This document shows positions 34,425 to 43,066 of a DNA stretch of 64,000 nucleotides, piece by piece. Each line of letters starts with the position of its first letter. Within the stretch, counting starts at the first letter, position 1. Both the position numbers and the translations under genes were made by a program. This DNA is from Sporomusa malonica (GTDB lineage: Bacteria; Bacillota; Negativicutes; Sporomusales; Sporomusaceae): contig NZ_FWXI01000001.1 in NCBI RefSeq assembly GCF_900176355.1, positions 186,001 through 250,000 of the forward strand. Reading direction: 5' to 3'. The notes under the pieces were generated by a model. That model had not been told where the DNA came from. It worked only from the letters and a program-made list of their open reading frames with translations, and did not search any database.

Positions 34425-35168
34425 TTGCGATTTGAAGATATTTGTACTGTATTTTGGCGGGACTGGGTAGTATTAAACCGGCGGCTGGTCAAGTTTGTTT
34501 TATCCCGGATGATTAGCCCTGTATTATATCTGGTAGCATTTGGCTGGGGGTTGGGGCGCAGCCTATCGGTTAATGGCGGAAGCTATCTGGACTTTATCCT
34601 GCCAGGAATTATGGCGCTTAATGCTATGAATATCAGTTTCAGCGCTGTTGGTTCGCCGCTCAACATGAGTCGGTTATATCATAAAACTTTGGAAGAGTAC
34701 CTTATTGCACCGATTAGTCCAGGGTCGTTTGTGGTGGGAAAGGTAATGGCCGGAGCGCTTCGGGGCCTAATTTCCTGTACGATAATATTTGTATTGGCAT
34801 TTTTATTTGGGGCCAAGATTGCAATCAGTGCTGGTTTTCTTCTGACACTGGCGCTCACGTGTCTGCTGTTTGCTGCTATGGGGTTAGTGGCGGCCATGCT
34901 GATCAATTCGCATGAAGATATGGCCAGTTTTACTACATATGTGCTTCTTCCAATGTCTTTTTTGTGTGCAACATTTTTTTCACCTGACCGTCTGCCGCTT
35001 GCGCTGCGCTGGTTCATTGACGTGTTGCCGTTAACCCATGCTACCTATGCGTTACGGGCCATCGGCGGAGGACTGGAAACGCCTTGGCTATCTGTCGGTG
35101 TTTTAGCGTTATATACCGTGCTGCTGCTCGCTATTGGTGTGTGGACTATGATTCGGGTAAGGGACTAA
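34425..35168 (+). CDS. ABC-2 type transport permease
   Basis: A 247-residue membrane protein with six predicted helices and the ABC-2 pattern: N-terminal FWRDWVVLNRRLVKFVLSRM, PLN-SRLYHKTLEEYLIAPISPGSFVVGK (about 79-105) and the late SFLCATFFSPDRLP...LPLTHATYALR. It exports a drug, lipid or polysaccharide together with an ATPase. No ATPase gene is adjacent, so the partner must be encoded elsewhere. The TTG start follows GGGTTGGAG. Single gene, closed by a bidirectional hairpin. Confidence 0.85.
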   Translation: MRFEDICTVFWRDWVVLNRRLVKFVLSRMISPVLYLVAFGWGLGRSLSVNGGSYLDFILPGIMALNAMNISFSAVGSPLNMSRLYHKTLEEYLIAPISPGSFVVGKVMAGALRGLISCTIIFVLAFLFGAKIAISAGFLLTLALTCLLFAAMGLVAAMLINSHEDMASFTTYVLLPMSFLCATFFSPDRLPLALRWFIDVLPLTHATYALRAIGGGLETPWLSVGVLALYTVLLLAIGVWTMIRVRD

Positions 35169-35183
35169 GGAAAGTATAAGGCT

Positions 35184-35240
35184 ATAGAAAAAACAACAGG
35201 TAGAATGCTCGAATTGCATTCTACCTGTTGTTTTTTCTAT
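35184..35240. terminator. Bidirectional terminator, 25-base perfect stem
   Basis: The arms at 35184-35208 and 35216-35240 are perfect complements with AAAAAA/TTTTTT at the ends and the core ACAGGTAGAATGC / GCATTCTACCTGT. It lies between two convergent genes; the lepB stop codon is inside it. A sister hairpin with nearly the same core is at 58514-58557. Confidence 0.92.
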
Positions 35241-35800
35241 AACGTCATTACTACTTTTCCCAGTACATGGCTGACTGGAACAGGACCGATATAGCGGCTA
35301 TCGCTGGAGTTGTTTCTGTTGTCACCTAACACATATACTTGACTTGGCGGCACTATGACCTTTTTGGGAGTAGCGGCGCGCATGACTTCTTTGATATAAG
35401 GCTCATCAAGTTGTGTGCTGTTGCGGTATACTTTGCCGTCTTTAATCTCAATGGTGTCGCCAGGTTTGCCGATAACCCGCTTAATCCAAATATGATTATC
35501 AACCTCAGCCAGTTTGGCAACACTCAGGTAGGTGGAGACTGGGTCAGCAAGGTCGTCTTTCACGCTTCGGTCACGGAATACGCGGCTGTCAATAATCACA
35601 ATATCGCCATAGTCAGGCGCATTGGCAAAAGTATGAGACAGCTTTGAAACAAATACGTAATCATTATTGTGAAGGTTGGGTTCCATCGAGCTGCCTACTA
35701 CCCGGGTAGGTTGAAATACAAAGGCGTTAATCACAATGGCTAGCGCTAAGGCCACGGCCAGGCTGTATGTCCAGTCGGCAATTTCTTTAATTAATTTCAT
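35237..35800 (-). CDS. lepB: Signal peptidase I
   Basis: A 187-residue inner-membrane protease that removes Sec signal peptides. One N-terminal membrane helix (about 12-29) is followed by the box with the nucleophile S38 (VVGSSMEP), the general base K107 (IWIKRVIG) and GDNRNNSSDSRYIGPV. The size is typical of Gram-positive-type enzymes. The start has GGGGGAAT in front. Single gene. Confidence 0.95.
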   Translation of the reverse strand: MKLIKEIADWTYSLAVALALAIVINAFVFQPTRVVGSSMEPNLHNNDYVFVSKLSHTFANAPDYGDIVIIDSRVFRDRSVKDDLADPVSTYLSVAKLAEVDNHIWIKRVIGKPGDTIEIKDGKVYRNSTQLDEPYIKEVMRAATPKKVIVPPSQVYVLGDNRNNSSDSRYIGPVPVSHVLGKVVMTL

Positions 35801-35949
35801 TATTGAATTCCCCCTAACATTAAAATTTTAACAGATAGCTTTGACGGGGGCAAGGATTATTAATGAGTTGGGTAAAACTTGCTCAGTAATAAATTGCCTT
35901 CTTTGGTAACAAACTAAGCGAAGAAAACCAAAGGAGGGAATAACAGTCC

Positions 35950-38076
35950 ATGGCTAACGATACCTTAATCAAAAGTGAAGATACCACCAGTCGCGGCGAT
36001 GTTGAGTCAGTGCCCAATAAAGGTGATGCCAGCGGCACAAATAATCCTGATGAGCATTTTGATGTTCATAAGAATGCTAAGAAGTATTATGATATTGAAA
36101 AAGTTCCAGCTTCTATGCCTGAAGTACACAAATGGCAGCGTGAACACATCAAAGTTCACGACCAAGGCAAAGATGGTTTTCCACTAAACGTCATTGTTGA
36201 TCCGGCCATGCGTGAAATGTATCAGCATGTACATGCCCAAGGCCTAACCAACGTGTTTGACCGTTTTGAACAGCAGGAAAAAATCCGCTGCACCTTCTGT
36301 ACCTCTGGCCTATCCTGTCAGCTCTGTGCCAATGGTCCCTGTCGCATCAATGCCAAATCACCACGCGGCAATTGTGGCGTTGATGCCGACGTCATGGTGG
36401 CTAGAAACTTTGTTTACCGCCATGTCACCATTGGTACGTCGGCAAACATATTCCATGCTCAGCAAGCAGCCCGCACATTGAAGGCGGCTGCCGAAAAGCC
36501 GGAGAGCGGCCTTAAAATACGGGATACGCAAAAGCTGCTGAAATATGCTGAAATGGCTGGCCTAAACAGTCATGAAGATGTTAATAAAGTAGCGATTAAC
36601 TTTGCAAATTGGGTTCTTGAGGATATGGGCAAACCCTACTGGGAAGAAGCGGCTATGGTGAAAGCTTTTGCCCCTCCCAAACGGCAGGAGTTGTGGCGTA
36701 AGCTTAACATATTCCCGGGCGGTGGCTTCAGTGAGGTCGGTTTTGCTCAAACCAAGTGCATGACCAACCTTAATGCTGATCCTGTCGACTTTCTGTTAAC
36801 TTCTGTCCGGCTGGGTATCATCAACGAATATCAAGGCCTGTTCGCGCTTGATATTCTTCAGGAAATTCTGATGGGCACCCAAAAAATCCGCACTGCCAAG
36901 CAGAATATGGGCCTCCTGAAACAAGACATGGTCAATGTTATTACCAATGGGCATATGCCTCTTACCGCGCATATTGTCATTGAATTGGCTTCTACGCCTG
37001 AGTGGCAGGAGAAAGCCAAGAAGGCCGGTGCCAGCGGTCTTCAAATCCTCGGTCATGTATGCGAAGGACAGCAACTCCTGAACTATAAAGACACTGGGGA
37101 AATGAGCGCATATGCCGGGCAGGAAGGCGAGTGGCTGAGCGAGGAATATCTCTTGGCAACAGGCGCTGTTGACCTCTTTATGTTTGACTATAACTGCACT
37201 ATTCCTACTCTGCCACTCTATGCGAAACGTTTTGGCACAACAATGGTGAGCACGCACGAAGTTATTCGTATGCCCGGCACTGAGGTTGTCGAGTTTAAGC
37301 CTGAAGAAATGAAGAAACAGGCTGAAAAGATTCTCGATATGGCCATTGCCGCATTTGCTAAGCGCAAAACAGAAAACCGTGAAGTATATATTCCACCCCA
37401 TGTATCTGAAGGCTGTGTGATTGGTTTTAGTACAGAATCGGTGAAAGAAGCTCTTGGCGGCACCTGGAAACCACTTATCGATGCTATTGCCGCCGGTAAA
37501 ATCCGCGGTATTGCCACTATCGTCGGCTGCACCACAGCCCGCTACGGTCAAGGAGGCAGCAACATCTTCCGCATTACCAAAGGTCTGATCGAGAAGGATA
37601 TCCTGATACTCTCAGGCGGCTGTACCTCGTCAGTTATGCAGTATACCGGCTTAACCAATCCACAGGCTGCTGAAGAATGCGGCCCTGGCCTAAAAGAAGT
37701 CTGCAAGGCCCTTGGCATTCCGCCTGTTCTCTCATATGGCGCTTGTGTTGATATTGGCAAAATGACCCAAACGGCAAAGGAAATTGCTGACGCTCTAGAT
37801 GTTGACACCAATAAACTGCCAATTGTTATCGGTGCACCAGAATATCTTGAGCAAAAAGCTGTTGCTGATGCCTGCACCGCCATTGCATTAGGCTGGCTGG
37901 TGCATGTTGCTCCTGTACCGTCGGTCACTGGCAGCGATCTTGTTGTCAAGACGCTGACCGAAACCACCGAAACGCTCGGGTTGGGAAAACTCACAGTAGA
38001 AACCAGCGCAGATAAAACGGTGCAAATCTATGTTGATCATATTGAGAAAAAACGCAAGGAACTAGGCCTACAGTAA
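35950..38076 (+). CDS. cooS: Anaerobic Ni-Fe carbon monoxide dehydrogenase, catalytic subunit
   Basis: A 708-residue enzyme that interconverts CO and CO2. The C-cluster ligands line up with the Carboxydothermus enzyme: H335, C371, C416, C527, C558, C599, with K636. The B-cluster is C123, C126, C131, C142. The D-cluster region reads C114-T-F-C117, a C-x2-C as in the Desulfovibrio enzyme whose D-cluster is [2Fe-2S], not the longer C-x7-C. It also has an N-terminal extension of about 60 residues. No cooF, cooC or acetyl-CoA synthase gene is near, so electrons and nickel insertion must be handled from elsewhere. AAGGAGGG precedes the ATG. Confidence 0.95.
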   Translation: MANDTLIKSEDTTSRGDVESVPNKGDASGTNNPDEHFDVHKNAKKYYDIEKVPASMPEVHKWQREHIKVHDQGKDGFPLNVIVDPAMREMYQHVHAQGLTNVFDRFEQQEKIRCTFCTSGLSCQLCANGPCRINAKSPRGNCGVDADVMVARNFVYRHVTIGTSANIFHAQQAARTLKAAAEKPESGLKIRDTQKLLKYAEMAGLNSHEDVNKVAINFANWVLEDMGKPYWEEAAMVKAFAPPKRQELWRKLNIFPGGGFSEVGFAQTKCMTNLNADPVDFLLTSVRLGIINEYQGLFALDILQEILMGTQKIRTAKQNMGLLKQDMVNVITNGHMPLTAHIVIELASTPEWQEKAKKAGASGLQILGHVCEGQQLLNYKDTGEMSAYAGQEGEWLSEEYLLATGAVDLFMFDYNCTIPTLPLYAKRFGTTMVSTHEVIRMPGTEVVEFKPEEMKKQAEKILDMAIAAFAKRKTENREVYIPPHVSEGCVIGFSTESVKEALGGTWKPLIDAIAAGKIRGIATIVGCTTARYGQGGSNIFRITKGLIEKDILILSGGCTSSVMQYTGLTNPQAAEECGPGLKEVCKALGIPPVLSYGACVDIGKMTQTAKEIADALDVDTNKLPIVIGAPEYLEQKAVADACTAIALGWLVHVAPVPSVTGSDLVVKTLTETTETLGLGKLTVETSADKTVQIYVDHIEKKRKELGLQ

Positions 38077-38097
38077 AAAAACAGCTTGGTCGTCGGT

Positions 38098-38191
38098 TAA
38101 AAGGCGAGATTGCTTTACATGCGTTCGCAATGACGCGGGTATTATCCCTAATGTCATTTGCGGGTGGCAGCGTAGCAATCCCGCCTTTTAT
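38098..38191. repeat. Palindromic intergenic repeat of the GTCATTGCGAG type
   Basis: AAAAGGCGAGATTGCTTTACATGCG...CAATGACGC and ATGTCATTTGCGGG...GTAGCAATCCCGCCTTTTA are imperfect inverted copies of the widespread short repeat that reads GCAATGAC / GAAGCAATC. It follows cooS and could fold into a long hairpin that ends transcription. Confidence 0.6.
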
Positions 38192-38332
38192 AATATGAGC
38201 TAGGCCACAAATAATAGTTTAATTATGGGAAATAGTCGATTAGCCGTCGAAGATAAGCTATAATAGTAAATGATAAAAAATTTACCAATTGGCATCGTGC
38301 GTTTTGGGAAGATTATCGAGGAGGATTCGTAA

Positions 38333-39175
38333 ATGCAGCAAGACCAAAAAAAAGATATAAATACGGTATTAGAAGCATTTAACCAATTGGCGCCATATCT
38401 CAAACAATTATTTGAGGATGATGTCACCTTATCAGTGACTGATAAAGACAAATACTTAAAAATACTCCATAGCCCAAGCATCAAGGTCAGTGTCAAAGAC
38501 GGGGACAAGCTGCCGGCAGGTTCTGCTTCAACGCAGGCGATTGTACAGGGGAAAACAATGTCGATGGTAATTGATAAAGAGATAGTCGGCATAGATTTAA
38601 GATCAATAGACGTTCCTGTTAAGGATGAGATCGGCAACGTGATTGGTACGATCGGAATCGCTAAAAATCTCAACAGGCAGCGTGAAGTATATAATTTAGC
38701 CAACAGTCTCTCGGCTTCACTTCGGCAAATTACCGACGGCATCAGCCATGTGGCTGCCGGTGTTCAAGATTTGGTGAGCTCTAACAAAGAATTACTACAG
38801 TATACTGATGATGCTAAAAACGATACTAAAAATACCGATGAAGTCATCACTTTTATCAAAAATGTGGCTGGGCAAACCAATCTCTTAGGCTTAAACGCTG
38901 CCATCGAGGCTGCTCGTGCGGGTGAGCTTGGACGGGGGTTTAGCGTCGTTGCCGAGGAAATCAGAAAGCTGTCAAGCTCCAGCAATGAGAGCATAAGCCA
39001 GATTAATGCTATCCTGCAGCGGGTCCAAACCCAGGTAACGTTGATTGGACAAGGAATTCATAAAGCTAATTCGGTTGTTGAGGAACAGGCCGCGGCTATC
39101 GAGGAGATTACCGCATCCATTCAAGAGCTTAATGCTACTGCTAATATTCTTGAGAACATGGCAGAGAAGTTGTAA
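38333..39175 (+). CDS. Soluble methyl-accepting chemotaxis-like protein
   Basis: A 280-residue paralogue of the protein at 4121-4957: a roughly 115-residue cytosolic PAS/Cache-like sensor (ending [20 protein letters not shown]), then a short chemoreceptor hairpin with [38 protein letters not shown]. No membrane helices or HAMP domain. It may signal to CheA from the cytoplasm or to some other partner. GAGGAGGATTC precedes the ATG. Single gene after cooS, and a link with CO or redox sensing is only a guess. Confidence 0.85.
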   Translation: MQQDQKKDINTVLEAFNQLAPYLKQLFEDDVTLSVTDKDKYLKILHSPSIKVSVKDGDKLPAGSASTQAIVQGKTMSMVIDKEIVGIDLRSIDVPVKDEIGNVIGTIGIAKNLNRQREVYNLANSLSASLRQITDGISHVAAGVQDLVSSNKELLQYTDDAKNDTKNTDEVITFIKNVAGQTNLLGLNAAIEAARAGELGRGFSVVAEEIRKLSSSSNESISQINAILQRVQTQVTLIGQGIHKANSVVEEQAAAIEEITASIQELNATANILENMAEKL

Positions 39176-39257
39176 TAAGTGAGACTGTCTAGAAATTTTC
39201 AAAGTAAATGAGGCCGCCTGAAGCCTGGTGGTGACTGTATTTGTAATTGGAGGAACT

Positions 39258-40109
39258 ATGAAAAATAAAATTGAGCAATATTTCTGGGTTGCCATTGGCT
39301 GCGTGGTTTGCAGTATTTCGATTAATGCTTTTTTGGTGCCACATCACCTGTTAAGTGGAGGGGTTTCAGGCCTAGCTATCATTTTCTACTTTCTGTTTGG
39401 ATTGCCGATTGGCGCTCAAGTCTTTGTGATGAATCTCCCCTTGCTTTATGCTGCCTATCGGCTGCTGGGTAGGGACTATACGATTGGTACTATATATGGA
39501 ACAATTCTCTTTTCGCTAACTATCGACGCCACCCGTTTCGTTTCAGAGTACAATCTTATTGATGATCCGCTTATTTCCGCTATCACCGGCGGTGTGATAG
39601 CTGGAATTGGCAGCGGCCTTATTTTTCGTGTGAATGGCAGTGCGGGCGGATTAGATATTGTTGCCGCCATTGTCAAGAAATACTGGGCACTGAATTTTGG
39701 CGTAGTTGGTTTTGCTATCAACTGCGTGATTATGGTTGTTGCCGCTATGTTGTTTGGTCTTAAACTGGCGATGCTGACACTGATTGCAATGTTTCTGAGC
39801 GCTAGCCTGACAGACAAAGTAGTGGAAGGTTTTAACCGCAAGAAAACTATTTTTATCGTGTCCTACAACACTGACGATATTGTTGAAGCTATTTTAAAAG
39901 AGGTCGGTCGGGGTGTTACCATTCTGCATGGACAAGGGGCTTTTACCCGTCAAAGCAAGCAGGTGATATTTGTTGTTGTCAGCCTTACGCAGATTGCCAA
40001 AATAAAACAGCTTGTACATGAATGTGATCCGCAGGCATTTATGATTGTACAGGATGCGGCTGAGGTAATGGGGCGGGGCTTTACCCTACCGAACTCCAGG
40101 CAAATATAA
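39258..40109 (+). CDS. YitT-family membrane protein
   Basis: A 283-residue protein with five or six membrane helices in residues 1 to about 190 (start YFWVAIGCVVCSISINAFLVPHHLLSGGVSGLA, the YitT signature) and a C-terminal soluble DUF2179 domain of about 80 residues (FIVSYNTDDIVEAILKEVGRGVTIL, GAFT). The function of the family is not known; a transport role is suspected. ATG 39258 follows TTGGAGGAA; the frame opens 30 bases earlier. Single gene. Confidence 0.87.
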   Translation: MKNKIEQYFWVAIGCVVCSISINAFLVPHHLLSGGVSGLAIIFYFLFGLPIGAQVFVMNLPLLYAAYRLLGRDYTIGTIYGTILFSLTIDATRFVSEYNLIDDPLISAITGGVIAGIGSGLIFRVNGSAGGLDIVAAIVKKYWALNFGVVGFAINCVIMVVAAMLFGLKLAMLTLIAMFLSASLTDKVVEGFNRKKTIFIVSYNTDDIVEAILKEVGRGVTILHGQGAFTRQSKQVIFVVVSLTQIAKIKQLVHECDPQAFMIVQDAAEVMGRGFTLPNSRQI

Positions 40110-40145
40110 TGTGTGAATTTACATAATATTATAGCGATGTTTTTA

Positions 40146-40174
40146 TTGATTTAATTAAATTCTTTTGGTACAAT
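40146..40174 (+). promoter_or_regulatory. Promoter of a short leader/peptide transcription unit
   Basis: TTGATT (40146-40151), 17 bases, TACAAT (40169-40174). The RNA would start near 40181 and end at the terminator at 40463-40501. Confidence 0.65.
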
Positions 40175-40180
40175 GTATAC

Positions 40181-40336
40181 ATACGGCCAACCAATCAGAA
40201 TAACTTCCTGGAGGGACTAGGAGGACGGGATTTTTCGACTAAAGAAAGATTCCAGAATTTTAGCCACAGCTAATGTACCCCGGGAAGCTCCTTCTAACCG
40301 GATGTCCGCCTTCAAATTAAACGGAGGTGCATTCGT
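40181..40336 (+). other. Untranslated leader, possibly structured RNA
   Basis: About 155 bases between the promoter and a 35-codon gene, with purine-rich blocks (GGAGGGACTAGGAGGACGGGA) and matching pyrimidine-rich blocks (GCTCCTTCTAACCGG, TCCGCC) that can pair in more than one way. The length is unusual for such a tiny gene. I could not match it to a riboswitch class I know. Confidence 0.4.
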
Positions 40337-40444
40337 ATGAACGGACAGGAATTTATGTTGTTATCACTGGTGGGAATTGGTTGGGTATTGGCACTTTACC
40401 ACCAGTCATGCAAGCTTCTGGGTCTTCATTCCCAAAAAGAATAG
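40337..40444 (+). CDS. Tiny membrane peptide
   Basis: A 35-residue frame, MNGQEFMLLSLVGIGWVLAL then YHQSCKLLGLHSQKE: one membrane helix followed by a polar tail. ACGGAGGTG stands in front of the ATG, and the gene sits inside a complete short transcription unit with promoter, long leader and strong terminator. I recognise no family; it may be a regulatory or toxin-like membrane peptide. Confidence 0.5.
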   Translation: MNGQEFMLLSLVGIGWVLALYHQSCKLLGLHSQKE

Positions 40445-40462
40445 GGCGCGACGCCATGGTAA

Positions 40463-40501
40463 AAAATCACCAGTTGAGTGTAAAGCTCAACTGGTGATTT
40501 T
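40463..40501 (+). terminator. Intrinsic terminator of the short unit
   Basis: AAAATCACCAGTTGAG-TGTAAAG-CTCAACTGGTGATTTT, a perfect 16-base stem, followed by GTTTTTAT. Confidence 0.9.
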
Positions 40502-40630
40502 GTTTTTATAGTCATAAGTCATATTGGTTGGTTGGAGAATATTCCAATTGGTAGTTGGCTATAGTAGAAAATTTGCTAAAATGATAGTTGGATGGTACCA
40601 ATCCGAATACTTCAAAAGAAGAGTGGTTAG

Positions 40631-42145
40631 ATGCGCATCTCAATTAATCGCAATGCCGATACTCCTATTTATTTGCAAATCAAAAATCAGCTGCGGGATA
40701 TGATCTTTTCCGGGGTATTGCCCGAAGATTTTTTGCTGCCGCCAGAACGAAGTCTGGCAAAAACACTGGAAGTTAACCGCAGCACGGTGATTAAGGCATA
40801 CCAGGAACTCAAGGCTGACGGCCTGGTGGATTCACATGTCGGTAGAGGCACAGTCATTCTTTCGCAAGCGGCTAAAAAATTATCACTAATGGAGGGATAT
40901 ATAAATCCTCTTCCATGGTATCAGCTTTTCACTGAGAGTATAACCTCGAGCAATGATACCATTATTGGAGACATTATGGCTATGACTGGTGGGGACGTAA
41001 TTTCTTTTGCCGGCGGTATCCCGGCTCCAAATTTGTATCCTGTAAAAATAATGGAAGAAATTCAAAAAGAACTCTTTCAAAAAAATGGTCAGGAGCTGTT
41101 TTTGCACAGTCCGGTAGAGGGATATTATCCGCTCAGGGAGAGTATTAGCTATCTGCTGCGTCAACGTCAGCAGATTACTGCATCGCCTAAAGACGTTGTT
41201 GTACTCTCCGGTTCGCAGCAAGGCCTGGACTTTGCTGCAAGAATATTTATTAGGCCAGGCGACACGGTTATTGTGGAAGAGCCTACTTTCTTCGGGGCTA
41301 TCCAGATATTTCGGTCAGCTGGGGCGCGGGTTATTGGCGTACCTATTGACAATGACGGCATGCGCATCGACGTGTTGGAATCTTTGTTGGTACGCCATAA
41401 ACCGAAATTTATTTATACATTACCTACCTTTCAAAATCCGTCCGGGGTTACCCTGAGTCTGGAGCGGCGGTATCAGCTGCTGAATTTAGCCTATCAGCAC
41501 CAACTGCCTATTGTGGAAGATGACCCGTATGGTGAACTCTATTATGGCAATACGCCGGTTCCGCCACTTAAAGCGCTTGACCGCCATGGCTATGTTATCT
41601 ACCTCAGTACATTTTCCAAGGCGCTATTCTTAGGGTTGCGGGTGGGCTGGGTAGCGGCTCCGCCACAGGTGCTTGCTAAATTTGCACACCTCAAGCAAAT
41701 GACTGACCTCCATGTCAACACGCCTGCCCAACTCCTGCTGGATGCGTTTATTCGCAGGGGAGATTATGAAAGGCATATAGCACTACTCAGGCAGGAATAT
41801 GCCGAGCGCAGGAATATCATGCTGAAGGCGTTGGAAAAATATAAGATTCCAGGTATTAGCTGGAATAAGCCTGAAGGCGGCTTCTATATCTGGTGCCGGC
41901 TGCCAGACAACATTGTCCGGCATAAGCTGGTGGCCAATGCTGGCAAACGGGGTGTTGTATTTTTGCCAGGGGAAGCCTTTTATCCAGATGGGACTCAGGG
42001 TGATACCCATATCAGGCTGAACTACACCTTTGCTAAGCCACAGCAAATTGAAGAGGGAATAAAATATCTGATGCAAGCTGTCAGGGAGACAGTAGCCGCA
42101 AGCTCTGAGCAAGAAAACAAGCGTAACATAAAACCCTTAGTATAA
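40631..42145 (+). CDS. MocR/PdxR-family regulator (GntR HTH fused to aminotransferase fold)
   Basis: A 504-residue fusion. Residues about 8-78 are a GntR winged helix (PIYLQIKNQLRDMIFSG, LPPERSLAKTLEVNRSTVIKAYQEL); residues about 115-480 have the class I/II aminotransferase fold with the PLP lysine in STFSKALFLGLRVGW. MocR proteins use PLP or a PLP-amino-acid adduct as effector. It is followed after 24 bases by phzF-like and racemase genes, which are its probable targets. Upstream, repeats of the type TTGG and ATAGTTGG plus GGATGGTACCAATCC (about 40590-40604) are operator candidates. Confidence 0.9.
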   Translation: MRISINRNADTPIYLQIKNQLRDMIFSGVLPEDFLLPPERSLAKTLEVNRSTVIKAYQELKADGLVDSHVGRGTVILSQAAKKLSLMEGYINPLPWYQLFTESITSSNDTIIGDIMAMTGGDVISFAGGIPAPNLYPVKIMEEIQKELFQKNGQELFLHSPVEGYYPLRESISYLLRQRQQITASPKDVVVLSGSQQGLDFAARIFIRPGDTVIVEEPTFFGAIQIFRSAGARVIGVPIDNDGMRIDVLESLLVRHKPKFIYTLPTFQNPSGVTLSLERRYQLLNLAYQHQLPIVEDDPYGELYYGNTPVPPLKALDRHGYVIYLSTFSKALFLGLRVGWVAAPPQVLAKFAHLKQMTDLHVNTPAQLLLDAFIRRGDYERHIALLRQEYAERRNIMLKALEKYKIPGISWNKPEGGFYIWCRLPDNIVRHKLVANAGKRGVVFLPGEAFYPDGTQGDTHIRLNYTFAKPQQIEEGIKYLMQAVRETVAASSEQENKRNIKPLV

Positions 42146-42169
42146 TTAAAAAGTAAATAGAGGGAGGCA

Positions 42170-43066
42170 ATGTTTGTGGGTACGGTAAAAATTAAACAGG
42201 TAGATGCCTTTACTATAGAGCCGTTTGGTGGCAACCCTGCTGGAGTTGTGACTGATGCCAATGGTTTGTCTGATGAGCTTAAACAAAAAATAGCCAAAGA
42301 AATGAATCTTTCGGAGACAGCTTTTGTATCACGCTCTGAGGTGGCAGACTTCAAAGTACAGTTTTTTACGCCTAATGCGGAGGTTGACTTATGCGGCCAC
42401 GCCACGATAGCTACCTTTGCTACCCTGTATGAAGAAGGGAAATTAGATCAGTCTAAGGCTGTATTTTATCAGGAAACCAAGGCTGGAGTATTAGCGGTAG
42501 AAGTCGAAAAGGCTGCTGATCAGATTGTATTTATGATGACGCAGGCGGCTCCGCAATTGTCAGGGGTAGAGTTCAGTAGAGCAGATATTGCCACTGCTCT
42601 GGGGCTTGAAGCAGGAGATTTGCTGGAAACACCACCGATGAAGGTATCAACAGGGTTATGGTGGCTGGTGGTTGGTGTAAAGAGTCTTGCTAAACTCAGT
42701 CACGCCCACCCGGATTTTGCCGCGATTGAGGCTCTGAGCAAAGAGTGTGGAGTTGTGGGGTTTATCCCGTTTTGTCTTGACACGGTTGAACCGGATCGCA
42801 GTTTTCATATGAGGGCCTTCTGTCCGCTGGTAGGGATAAACGAAGACCCGGTGTGCGGCACGGGTAATGGCTGTGCCGCGGCCTATATTGCCGCTCATGA
42901 TCTAATCGCCATTGACGGTGAAGCTAATCTGATCGGCGAAGCCGGTATTGAGGTAAGCAGGCCGGGCTATGTCAATATTAGTGTCAGTAAAAACGAAGGT
43001 AAGGTCAGTAAGGTTAAGGTGGGCGGTGCGGCTTTGACCATCTTGGAGGGGGAAATGCGGTTTTGA
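42170..43066 (+). CDS. PhzF-family isomerase/epimerase-like protein
   Basis: A 298-residue diaminopimelate-epimerase-fold protein. It has the family opening QVDAFTIEPFGGNPAGVV (about 9-26), the catalytic glutamate in LSETAFV (about 44-50), VDLCGHATIA and the DPVCGTGNGCAAAYIA anion-binding loop. PhzF catalyses an isomerisation in phenazine synthesis; most relatives act on unknown substrates. No phenazine genes are present. GGGAGG is four bases before ATG 42170; GTG 42176 is an alternative start. Overlaps the racemase gene by 4 bases. Confidence 0.87.
   Translation: MFVGTVKIKQVDAFTIEPFGGNPAGVVTDANGLSDELKQKIAKEMNLSETAFVSRSEVADFKVQFFTPNAEVDLCGHATIATFATLYEEGKLDQSKAVFYQETKAGVLAVEVEKAADQIVFMMTQAAPQLSGVEFSRADIATALGLEAGDLLETPPMKVSTGLWWLVVGVKSLAKLSHAHPDFAAIEALSKECGVVGFIPFCLDTVEPDRSFHMRAFCPLVGINEDPVCGTGNGCAAAYIAAHDLIAIDGEANLIGEAGIEVSRPGYVNISVSKNEGKVSKVKVGGAALTILEGEMRF

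Noticed and set aside
36796..37551. A 251-codon open frame on the minus strand
   Set aside because: It is antisense to cooS, has no ribosome-binding site and its translation resembles nothing; cooS is beyond doubt.
40181..40336. Assigning the leader to a known riboswitch class
   Set aside because: I could not find the conserved core of SAM, TPP, cobalamin, lysine, glycine, guanidine, fluoride or c-di-GMP riboswitches, so it is left as an unclassified leader.
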